This document shows, one piece after another, positions 26,893-38,700 of a stretch of 64,000 nt of DNA (its first letter is position 1; each line of letters opens with the position of its first letter). Source of the stretch: Anisakis pegreffii (Eukaryota > Nematoda > Chromadorea > Rhabditida > Anisakidae); assembly GCA_035041965.1 (NCBI GenBank), contig JAPYMA010001526.1, positions 1-64,000 on the forward strand, read 5' to 3'. The position numbers and the translations under genes are program-made. The notes under the pieces were generated by a model. It searched no databases and was not told where the DNA came from. It was given only the letters and a program-made list of their open reading frames with translations.

Positions 26893-29800
26893 ATGGCGGT
26901 CAAGGAACGTAGAAAGGTTGCTGAACTATTGGCCAAAGAGGCTGAAATCCAGAAACTTTGGGAGAATGCTAAAGTTTTCGAAGTGGACGCTCCAGAGGAT
27001 CTGTAAGTTCTTGCGATATCTCATGGATGTTCATCCCGGACCTGTAATTGATGTCATCTTAAGCATGAGATTAATTTTGTTCTGAATTAAAGGAATGAGC
27101 CGAAATATCTTGTTACTTTCCCATATCCGTATATGAACGGTCGTCTCCATCTTGGGCACACATTCACAATCTCAAAGTGTGAGGTAAGCCATAAAATATT
27201 TTCATCTTGACGTATTTTTACATCTAATATTCTTAATGTTTTGAAAGGCAGTTCTTCTTGCCATCTGCTCTTTGAGGAGTCAATTCCGGAATTTTCATTC
27301 CACTGCAGTGAAAGCCTGCGACTCAAGAAAGTCACTTTTTGTACAAGAATCAATTGCGAAATTCTCAAATTCCTACGTAAAAATTTTTTGAAAGAAATTT
27401 TAGTAGAAAGTGCACGAGTGTCTACGAAAGAATTTCAGTTTGCAATTGGTTATCAACGTTTGCTGGGGAAGAGGTGTTTATTTCCATTCGGATTGCACTG
27501 TACCGGAATGCCGATCAAGGCGTGTGCTGACAAGCTGAAGAGAGAACTTGAAGATTTCGGATATCCACCCGTATTTCCAGCTGAAGACGGTTTAGAGCCG
27601 GAGGAGGTACACAGGAGTGCAGCTGATGAAGTAATCAAAGATAAGAGCAAAGGAAAAAAGGTTTGCAATTTCGTCGTATTTTTCAAATTTCCTCATATTT
27701 GTAAAAGTCATTATTTGCAGAGTAAAGCGGTAGCAAAATCGGGAGGTGCGAAATACCAGTGGCAAATAATGCAATCGTTGGGATTGAGTGATGCCGAGAT
27801 CGCGAAATTCGCTGATGCACACCATTGGCTCGGTTACTTCCCACCACACTGCATCGCGGATCTGAAGAGAATGGGTGCGAGGGTTGGTCCTTGCATTAGT
27901 CTTACAACGACAGTCCATTGTTACTTTAAGGATAAAGTTTCAAATTCGGGGTTTATGTAATGATATTCCAATTGTAACAGTGACTTTACCGATGACGATA
28001 GCAGTTGAATCGGCAATGGCTGTGATAACAGAGATAATGGAATCATAGAAAAGTTTCAGATCGATTGGCGTCGTACTTTTATAACAACCGATGTTAATCC
28101 TTATTATGATTCGTTTGTGTGTTGGCAATTTCGCAAGTTACGTGAAGCGAAGAAAATAGATTTTGGTAAGAGGTACACGATATACTCACCGAAAGATGGT
28201 CAACCGTGTATGGATCACGACAGATCGAGTGGCGAGGGCGTAGCGCCTCAGGAGTACACTCTTATCAAACTCAGGGTTTATAACCTCATTTCATTTTGAT
28301 AATTCTAATCACCCATTGAATCAGTGATCATTAAAGTATTCAAATTTCGAATATCACTCTGTCTGTTTATCGTTATTATTACGTCAAAGTCATAGAATGT
28401 TCGAAGGTAATACCATTTCAGACTTCACGAAAATCAAATGCTTATTTTGAAATTATAATCCGGAAGAATCATTCTATACAGCAGTAGTAACGGGCCAGTA
28501 TTTTCAAATTCTTTGAAGGTTTTGGATCCGAAACCAAAGGTTCTGGCTAACATCACCAAGCCAATATATCTGGTGGCCGCAACGTTAAGACCGGAAACAA
28601 TGTACGGTCAGACGAATTGCTATCTTCATCCGGATATCAAGTACTCAGTTTTCTATGCGAATCCGGACGAGAGTGAGGTGTTCGTGGCCACTGCAAGAGC
28701 GGCTCGGAATATGAGTTATCAAGGAATGACTGCTGAGAATGGAGTGGTGCATTACGTTGATGGACTGGAAAGGGTACGTTGGGATAAATATGAATTGTAT
28801 ATGATTTGAATAATGATATGAATTGTATATGTACGTGATTTTATAGGTAGCTGGCAGCGAATTGCTCGGTGCTGCGCTGAAAGGTCCGATGACAAAGTAC
28901 GAGAGGATTTATGCGTTGCCGATGTTAACGGTTAAGGATGATAAGGGTATGTTGATGGATTGAGCATGATAGAAAGGATGACAACATTCATTGAGAATCT
29001 GGCGATTGGAAACTTGATTTTGTGATCGTTTAGATGCAATTTAATCGTTGTACTTTCATCGAATGAATTTGATTGTAAAAGCAGTCGATGAGCATGAGTA
29101 ACTGATATGGTATTAAATGTATTGTAATTATGTTGTATGAAGTATTAATTTAATGTAATATTTCAGGCACTGGTGTAGTGACTAGTGTGCCATCAGATGC
29201 GCCTGATGATTATGCGGCATTATGCGATCTGAAGAGAAAGAAGGCATTCCGTGAAAAGTATGGCATCAAAGATGAGATGGTGATACCCTTTGAACCGGTG
29301 TGTTTCTATTACCGTTGTTGATCTTTCACTTTATTCATTGTTCTTTTCATTTTTTAAAATTACTCATCCATAATTTCAGATTCCAATAATTCAAATTCCC
29401 GAGTATGGAAATCTAGCGGCCGTTTTTATGTGTGAAAAGCTGAAAGTGGAAAGTCAAAATGAACGCGATAAATTGGAAGAGGCGAAGAAAGAAGTTTATC
29501 TGAAAGGATTTTATGACGGGGTTGGTGATGTTCTAGAGTTTTTTAATTTGACTGCGCAATTACCTGTATGCACTGTTACTGTTTGATAAATGAAAATGAA
29601 ACGAACAAATGAGACAGTGTTTGAGTATCGTAGTTTCCTGAATTCAGTTTGAAAGCGGTTCAGCAAGATGCTCATCTAATTCAATTGATTATCAATTCGT
29701 AATTGATGTTATAATTTTCGATAAGTGTTCTAAGTGAAGCCATTTACCTTATTTGATTAATTGGATCAAAGTTGATCATTTAGGTGATGCTGGTTGGGAA

Positions 29801-32800
29801 ATATGTGGGTGAGAAGACGGCTGATGTGAAAATGAAAATACAGTCGGATATGATCAACGCGAGGGAGGCTGTGAAATATGTGGAACCGGAACGGAAGGTT
29901 ATTTCAAGATCGGGGGATGAGTGTGTGGTGGCGTTGTGTGATCAGTGGTATTTATTGTTATATTATCAACGTTATCAGCGTGCTCGTTATTGTCTTCATG
30001 TTGATGTTATTAAGGTTCTTGAATTATGGTGATAAATCGTGGAAGGAGGAAGCGAAACGTGCATTGGCTCAGTTGAATACGTACAGTGAAGAGGTTTTAT
30101 TCATTGTTAATTCGTCACCACATTCTTGTTTTATTCTTTACTCGTGTATTATGTTCTTACTTTCATTTCTTTAATAGTCATACGGAATTGAAGGTACGTC
30201 GTAACCTGGACGCGACAATAGACTGGCTTCACGAGCACGCGTGCTCGCGATCTTATGGGCTCGGCTCAAGATTGCCATGGGACCCGCAGTATTTGATAGA
30301 ATCACTCTCGGATTCAACCATATACAACGCCTATTATCCAGTGGCATACCTTTTGCAAGGCGGACAGATTGACGGAAGGACTGTGGGACCTCTTGGAATC
30401 GAGTGAGTGGTTTGGTATCTCTTTACGATGAAGAGATTGGTCTGATTTCAATCGAATCGGCCTGAATGATTTTATATTCGTTTGTTCGAAAGAAAAATTC
30501 GTTATGATAATGATAATGAAGAGGATTAATGTAATGTATTTGCAGTGCGAAAGATATGGTAGATGCTTGTTGGGATTACATCTATTTGGGTGTGGCGTAC
30601 GATGCGAAAACGATGCCTGTTCCCGAAGAGAAGTTGAGTAAATTGAGACGAGAGTTCATGTATTGGTAAGTGTTGTGCACTGATCTGATTGATTTATGAT
30701 GTTACTGTTGAGTATCGTTGATCCATTGAAACGTTCAGGTATCCAGTGGATATGCGTGTATCTGGAAAAGATTTAGTGCAGAATCACCTGACATACTTTC
30801 TGTTCAACCACGTCACCATTTGGAAAGATCATCCGGAATTGTGGCCGAAGAGTATTCGAGCGAATGGTCATCTGCTGCTGAATAATGAAAAGGTGATTGG
30901 TTTGTTGTTGAGGGAATTGAAATTCTGAGAATGAATTTATGTGGTGGTTTTGTGTAGTTGAGTATTTCTGAGTGGTGATGTTGAGTTTGCAGATGTCGAA
31001 ACAGACGGGTAATTTCTTGACGTTGAGTGATAGTGTGACACAGTTCTCGGCCGATGGAATGCGTTTGTCACTGGCGGTGAGTGTTATTAATCTGCTTATT
31101 GAGGTAGGGCATCTTTCAATTGAGTTCGTAATCAAACAACTTCAGGATGCTGGCGATTACGTAGAGGATGCAAATTTTGTGTTTGCAATGGCAGATGCGG
31201 GTATATTACGACTGTACAATCTGCTGGAGTGGATCAAAGAAATGGTCGTTCTGAGAGACGCAAACGCACTGAGAACGGGTGCAACGCACTCGTTCGCGGA
31301 TCGTGTGTTCGATAATCAGATGAACACGGCAATACGACTGACCGCAACTAATTACGAAACAACACTCTTTAAAGAGGCACTCAAAACGGGATTCTTTGAA
31401 TATCAGGTGAGCGTTTTGGTACGTCCAGTTTATAAGTTTTAGTGTTTGAAGTATTATTATTATTGTTATTTGTGATTAAGTAATATTTTATGAATTGATT
31501 GTTATTGTTATGAAATTTCAGTCATATCGAGATAAGTACCGTGAGTTGTGCGGTGGTGATACGGGAATGCACGTGGATTTGGTATTTAAATGGATCGAAA
31601 CTCAGGCGATTATTCTGTCGCCAATATGTCCACATATAGGTGAACAGATCTGGCAGATTCTCGGCAAGAAGAATTTGATTGTTTGCGAGAGATGGCCCGT
31701 GGTGGCTGAGCCGAACCCGATCACTGCAAAAGAAGCCGAATTCATTGAGGATGCGATGAAGGTGTGCCCAACTTTCATGCAATTTAAAATTTCATAGAAA
31801 GCATTTTCCGTTTTAATGGGAAATGAGATAAGTGGGGTTTGGTGGAATAACTGGAATTTCACGGTGTATTATTTGCAGGAATTCCGAGCACGTCTTAAGA
31901 ATCATACGAATCCGAAAAAGAAGGGTAACCCCGCGGTGGTGAGTGCGCCACCAACAGAAGCGATCATCTACGTGGCCAAAGAGTATCCGAGCTGGCAGCG
32001 AGAAGTGCTGACCATATTGAATCAGCTCTACAGCGATGGTAATGACGAACTGCCCGACAATAAAGTGATATCGCAACGTCTTCTCGCCGAAGCTTCACTG
32101 AAGAAAGTGGCAAAGAGAACGATGCCGTTCGTGCAAATGATCAAACAGAATTTGGCTTTGCACGGTCGTGGGGCGTTGGATATGGCGTGTAGATTCGATC
32201 AAGCTGATGTGTTGAGAGAGGTCATTTATTGAAGTGTCGCAATTGAGTCGGTTGTTTATTCAGAGGGTGCAAGATAATATTCTTTTAATCAGTACATTTT
32301 TAGAATATGGATTATATTTTGGTGAATTTGGAATTGGAAAAGGTGCAGATTAAAGACACGAGTGAGCAAGGTGTTGAAGCGAATATTGTGGATATCACAT
32401 GTCCTGGACGTCCGATTATTATGTATTATCAACCGAAGGTATGCATGTGATCTGATTTTGGGAGTGATGGATGATAATTGAGTGGTAATTGCAGGAGGGA
32501 GTTGAGATAACGATGCGTAACGTGGATGTGTGCTGCGGCTTGTTCGAGACGGTGATTCCGATCATTGATAACGATTGTATTGACACGATTGTGAGGCGTT
32601 TGCGTAGGGTGAATAGAAATATCAAACGTTGGTGTTTATTTATGTTTTTTTATTATTGGTGTTGCTATTTATTGTTATCAAGGAAAGCATTTCAGCACGT
32701 CATACGATAACGCTTTGGCGTTATAAGGATTCGAACGCAGGTGATCGTAAGCTGATCCACTATGCTCAACCACGCGATCTTAACGAGAGAATCTCTGAAT

Positions 32801-33017
32801 CAGGTTCGTTTTTTAGTGGAAGTCGTTAGATTAGTTAATTTCTTATTTTTGGTACTTGAGGTTTTTTTTTGAACTTGAGTTTGAGTTGTAATTAGATAAA
32901 CAATGATGAATGTTTTCAGCAGTGTTCAAGGTGGATCTATCGTCGAAACGCATCAAAGTCGAAGACAACTCGCACAGTTTCGAGGTTGGATCAACACTCG
33001 TCTATTGCGCAGAATGA
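26893..33017 (+). CDS. lars-1: Cytosolic leucyl-tRNA synthetase
   Basis: Class I synthetase that charges tRNA-Leu in the cytosol. Twenty-two exons join in phase: 26893-27002, 27093-27183, 27439-27660, 27721-27882, 28060-28275, 28519-28773, 28847-28946, 29167-29297, 29380-29520, 29784-29947, 30015-30093, 30194-30402, 30546-30665, 30739-30892, 30993-31076, 31146-31406, 31522-31761, 31879-32220, 32304-32438, 32495-32627, 32696-32803, 32920-33017. This gives 1184 residues (human about 1176). HLGH (56-59) is the HIGH signature. The CP1 editing domain shows [15 protein letters not shown] (from about 288) and [15 protein letters not shown]. The KMSKS loop reads KMSKQ (718-722). The anticodon-binding and C-terminal regions ([27 protein letters not shown]) are intact. 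ATG 26893 was chosen because it opens the first conserved helix and follows an acceptor. The protein ends ...GSTLVYCAE. No pseudogene signs. Confidence 0.97.
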
Positions 33018-33778
33018 AGTGATTATTTATTTAGTGATTTGTTGCACATCCGATTGAATTAAACTTTGTTTTGCGTTCATAACGGAATTGTAGTCGTGTT
33101 CGTGTTGATGTGCTGGTGGATATTCATTTGAAGTTCGCTTATTCTATCATTTTTTGGCATATTCATTGAGAATCATCAGAAATTGTATTGTTGTCGCAAT
33201 TTTTATGCTTTGATGCGAAATATTCGTCGGTTTATTTATTTGTTAATCGTTTGTTTGAGATTATTTATTCTATATTATTATGATAACACTTCAATGAGCA
33301 ATTGCTTGAGTGTGTCAAAGAAACGTTGTTGATATTATTATTATTATGGAATTATGATTGTTTTACTTGTTAAATGTTATTGTTATCGTTGTTGGTGTTG
33401 GTTTGTTCCGGTTGTGTTGAATACTTTCGAATAAATCTTCTGTACTGACTGCAATTGAAGTGAGGTTTTTATTGTTGCATGTTGAATACTTTACTGTTTC
33501 AATTTACAGTCATTAGTGATCGATTATATCATTGATTGTCACGTGCGGGTACAGTAGGAGAGCACTGGAATTGATTAAGATGACATTTGAGGTGGTTTAT
33601 GATCGCATTTGAGAGGGATGAATGGAAGTATAGGAGAAGAATTTGTTTAGATTGCAATATTGTCAAGTAGACTGGATACGACGTGAGTTGGTTGGGCTGC
33701 TGATAAGGAATTGTTGTTGTTGTGAGGTGTGGCGATTGATCGAACTTGGATTGGTACTGATAAGAAGTGGTTGTGATT
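33018..33778 (+). other. Leucyl-tRNA synthetase 3' UTR and SLC25A39 5' region
   Basis: A polyadenylation signal AATAAA stands at 33430-33435. Possible splice acceptors follow at 33509 (TTTACAG) and 33650 (TTGTTTAG), before the next start codon at 33779. The short gap between poly(A) signal and first acceptor is what nematode operons show. The leader contains short upstream ATG frames. Confidence 0.45.
33430..33435 (+). terminator. Polyadenylation signal of leucyl-tRNA synthetase
   Basis: A canonical AATAAA, 413 bases after the stop codon and before the next gene on the same strand. It is the best poly(A) hexamer I found in this spacer. Confidence 0.55.
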
Positions 33779-35766
33779 ATGAGCGAGCATGGAAGAGGAT
33801 ATCAGCCAGATACTGATAACAACGGATCGATTTCGATAACTCAACGAATCATGGCCGCGTCCACGGGAGCGATTGTGACGTCGTTGATGAGTGAGTTGGT
33901 GTTTGTGTGCAGAAGTGTTTTATTGTCGAAGAGGTATGTGTCGTAGAGGAATAACAATTTTGATTTGAGTGACGCCGATGGACGTGGTCAAGATTCGTCT
34001 ACAGCAACAGCGACATCCGTTCGTGAAGGGAACGTGCTTTTTGTACAGCAATGGACTGATGGACCACTTGTGCACGGCTTGTGCTGACAGTGCGTCGAAG
34101 CAACCGTGCGAGTGGTTCGCTAGACCGGGCAATTTCACTGGAACTATCGTAGGAATTCGTCTTTTCCATCCAATTTATCTTTGTTTTTATTTCTACACAA
34201 TCGCAAGTTTTTGAATGAACTCTGACTGAATAAATTTTGTTTGTAGTTGTATTTCGTTTCGGATGCCGATTCGTCTTGATAAACTGATTTATAAGAGATA
34301 AAGAGATAATTTGTGAACTTTCAGGATGCTTTTATAAAAATCACGAAATTAGAAGGGATCAGGTCGTTGTGGAGCGGATTATCTCCAACACTGTAAATTT
34401 GTGATTATTAAGCATTTTTGACTTGTTTCCTTCTTAAAGGATACTGTTAAATTTTTACAACTTAATTGCCTGGAATATAGCGTAATCCAAATATATTGGA
34501 ACGTTATTTTATATTCAAGTTCCAGGAATGTAACTGATAATTAAACTGAATAATGTACTGTAATTCAGAGTAATGGCAGTCCCAGCGACAGTGCTATATT
34601 TCTCCACGTATGACAGCTTATTGCATTGGTTAAGAAGCCGTCAGAGGAGTGGTGGTGATATGGCGTGGTGGAGTCCGATGTTAGCCGGCGCAGGTGCGAG
34701 GACTCTGTCCACAACGATCGTGTCGCCCATCGAGATGGTCCGAACGAAGATGCAGTCCGAAAGACTTACTTATTGCGGTCGATTCTTTGTTTCTCTTCGT
34801 TAACTCACTTCTCGAATAATTGCTATTGGCCTTTCAAAAAATGCGATTCGGGACGATGTGATGATTCATTCAAACAATCGCGAAAACCAATCTTCAGAGT
34901 GCATGGAGAATGTTTCAGAGATAGGTCAGGCAATAAAACGGTCGCATCGGGCTGACGGACTGTTAACGTTTTGGCGTGGATGGGCGCCGACTCTGATGAG
35001 GGATTTACCCTTTTCTGGTAGTGTTCGTTATTGCTATTTTTATTATCATTTACTGTCATTATTATTATTGTTAGATGTGCGTATTTGTTTGTATTTTCGT
35101 TCGACAACACCAAAAATTTCAGCAATATATTGGACGTGTTATGAGTTTTTGAAAGGAAGAGCGTTGAAGAGGTTGAATCGACATGAAACGACTTTCTCGA
35201 TTAGTTTTGTGAGCGGTGCTCTGTCGGGCTCGTTGGCCGCCTTCCTTACCGCACCTTTTGATGTCGTCAAAACACATCGACAGGTCACTTTGGGACAGGT
35301 TCGATGCATTGTTATTGCAGTTGCCATCGTTATTATTATTACTTTCATTGTTTATTATTATTATTATTCGTCAGTTGTTATCTTCATTATCAGATGTATA
35401 GTTGTTGTTATGAGAGCAATAAAAATTGAAGATATCATCGCAGAAAGTGTGTTGTGATCATGGCAAGGCGCACGTTAAATCAGTTACGACCTATGGTATC
35501 ATTAAAGAATTGATTCATAAGAATGGATTTAGAGCTATTTTTGCTGGTTTGTTCTCGTTATCGTTATTATTATTAATATTTTTGTTGCAATTATTGATAT
35601 TATTATAAGTGATGTTATTATTGTGGTCATTGTTTATGACTGCTGAGTAATTTCAGGTGTGGTACCTCGAATAGCGAAGATATCACCAGCATGCGCCATT
35701 ATGATCGGTTCTTATGAATATATTAAAGCACTCTTCGCACACAGAAATCTCAATAAGTCTTTATAG
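33779..35766 (+). CDS. SLC25A39: Mitochondrial carrier, SLC25A39/40 (glutathione importer) family
   Basis: Eight exons join in phase: 33779-33890, 33970-34148, 34325-34392, 34569-34777, 34919-35017, 35123-35298, 35444-35546, 35657-35766, giving 351 residues (human SLC25A39 359, SLC25A40 338). The three carrier repeats each show the PxD/ExxKx[RK] signature: [24 protein letters not shown] and [11 protein letters not shown]. Other family marks are [36 protein letters not shown] and [13 protein letters not shown]. It should sit in the inner mitochondrial membrane and import glutathione. The first matrix loop carries four cysteines (60, 72, 75, 84) in the region where human SLC25A39 has its iron-sulphur-binding cysteines, but one human cysteine is serine here (64). 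It follows leucyl-tRNA synthetase on the same strand. The start was chosen as the only in-frame ATG before the first helix; a TAA lies upstream in frame. Confidence 0.95.
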
Positions 35767-38700
35767 AGATCTGGATTGACGGAGTACTATTACTTATTTA
35801 AGTTATTAGTTTATTGATTTAGTTGTATTGTATCTATCACTATTGTATCTATTAATATTCGATGTGTTCTGATGTGATATTTTTGTTACGTTCTTTTGCT
35901 GTACGCATTTGCATAAAGTCTTGCACAATTTCAGATTCTGAAGTATTTTCCTAGTCAATACACTAAACTAAAGAGAAGGTGGCGGGTTCGGTTCCGACTT
36001 GCGGCTGGAAATTTGCTCGGAATTGAGAAATTTTTGGTCGAAGATTGTTTCAGGACAATAATCGTGAATGTTTTTGTTCAGCAATGATGAGAGAAATTGC
36101 TTTCGGAAATGCATTGCACATTGTTGAGTGTGCGAGATTAGAATTGTTATCGAACAACTGCACTGAATTCGATCGTTTTTGAACTATCTGGATATGTTTA
36201 CTTGGAAGACAATAAGCGATTAAATTGCGTTGCGATGCGATTCGATGAGATATATATCTTGTTGGATTGTTTCAGCATGCGATTTTAATAATTCACCCAT
36301 TGAGAATACATCGCCATTACAGAATGTTATCTCAGTTTAGGCACTTATGCAATGCTCACGTGAATTTACTTTACGATTGATTGAATTGACATTTTAATTG
36401 TATTGTATCGCTCGATTTCACTGTCATTTTCTGATTGTTCTCAATATCACGATTATCGTTATTGTCGCTGTTATCAGTATCACTGTTATTGTTATTACGA
36501 TTGTTGACGTTGTTGTGAAACAGATTATGTGTGTAGTTTATTTAATTGTATTTGCGTTTAACACTCTCGATACAATGAATTATTAAAGCAGACAAACTGC
36601 TTCTTTCATATATCACAATGAATGTAGATTTTTGAAAAATTTCAACGCAAGTTCAAGAAATGATTCAATATGATAGATTATTGTATGTAGGATGAGTGGT
36701 TGTAGAAGTAAGTATTTCGGAGATTTATTGACTGATTGCTATTTTTTGTATTTCTTGGAAATTCTCTCAAATAACAAAGAAAAAACTTTTCTCAACAACA
36801 ACAAATAGTGCAAAGTTTCACAAAATCTTCAAAGTGTTGAGTTCATATTTTTTGAGTTCATCATCAATCACTCTTTTTTGTGAATATCAATCGATGTGTT
36901 GTTCTGAATGCTCGTCAGTTTAACATACTCTTCACTTACAGTTTTTATTGGCAGAGAGCAATAAACAAATTTGTACAATTCAATCGAATCCACCATCCAC
37001 CCACCCAAATACTTCATACTCGCTTTCTTGTTGAACCCAACAGCACAGATGTGCCTGTTATTTTCGGTTTTTTTTTTGAAACATTATCATAGGTGACTCT
37101 GATAAGATATTGCACAAATCCGTTGAGTGTAAACGTGTAAAGGTTAATGTTAGCATCTACATGTAGCTAATGGAGAGCATTCTTAGAACGAGTAATACAG
37201 GTTATTCAGCTCAAAAAAAAGAAAATCCTCAAAGGCTAAGCAACGTTTTGCCGAAAGGATTTCACAAGGCATCGATGAGGCGCAATGGTACAGTTTAGAG
37301 AATAAGAAATCATTATTTGTTTCAGGGTGATGACTAACATGGAAACGGTTTCTGATATCAAGCGATTATAGCACAGAGAGAGAGAAAGGATGGCGACGAG
37401 CAGCAGTCGTTATCTCAATGAAGCGAGCGATCCCCCGGCACTGCGATTGTTGTAATTTCCGGATTTGATCATTTGGGTAGGAACAAGGACAGTTTGGAAC
37501 TGGGTTAGGTTGGGGCAGAATCGGGCTTGCAGGTCCCCAAGGTGGAGGCTTCCAAGGGTCAGGTGTTCTGAGTGTTCGGGGGACCCGAGGTGGAATTTCA
37601 GGGCGTACAGGATAGAATTGAAGGCCCCGAGTTTTGTTTGAACTCTACTCTCAGGAGCAATCAACCTCAGAGGCCCTCCAGGTTAGGAGTAAGATCGGAG
37701 GCCCTCGGAACCTCAAAAATGTTCGGGGTCCCGGGTATCGAGTGTTCCCGACCCTACTCTAATCCGTCATGCTCAGCTGATCAGATCAAAATCCCCCAAC
37801 TGAAGACGGCAATGCAAATAAATAAGCCATCGTTATACTGCACAAAAATTTGTGAAATTTCGAATGTTCTTCAACGAAAAATGAGTTATATTGAATAGTC
37901 CCTCAAGAAAATTGTCCACTTTCCACTCGTCGAATCAATACTCCACTCCGTTCAGTAGAAATACACACCAAAACGAGACGAATGAATAGTGAATTGAATA
38001 CACTGAAAAATGAGAATCGTAATAATAGACAAACATAAATGTGAACAGTGAATGTGAACAGAGTTTCTGCTTGAGGAATGAGGCAAACTGAATCGAAATA
38101 ATGTTTATAATCGAATCACAAATGATATGTTCACATCAGAAATAAACGAATGCGGAATAATTTCACTTTTTGCATTGTTTCAGCCCCTTCCAACACCAAA
38201 CACAAACACTATATTCCAGTGCGATCTATACTGCCATTGCTAAAAGTACAACATTTTATTTACTTATTTATTCATAAAATTCATAGTGAAAGCCGATCAA
38301 ATGATCGAATTTCCTCCTCATTCTCCATACCATTTTCCATTCCCCTCTTTTCATGTGCTATTTTCATGTGCTCATGTGTTGGATCCGTGGATTATCCTCA
38401 GTTTTTCCCTAATATCTTTTTTTTGTTTTCCATCATTCTACACTCCACATTTTCCAGTCCGTTTCGTTCTTTTTTCCGAGTTCAACGAACTCACTCGAAA
38501 ATGAGATTTCGTAAGAGATACAGCCATCTGCTGTCTCTTTGTATGTGGACGTCCGTATGACAACGATAACAATAATAAAAGTGCAATCGCCGAGCGCAAA
38601 GCAACACGAATATGGCATGGAAAGAAGAGCGTTGTGCTGCTTGTTTACTGATTTCTTTGCAGTGAGTACCTCACTTGTTAATTGAATAAGAAATTCAGCG

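Noticed and set aside
35985..35995. B-box-like GGTTCGGTTCC
   Set aside because: One mismatch from a Pol III B-box, but no A-box at suitable distance and no tRNA fold by eye.
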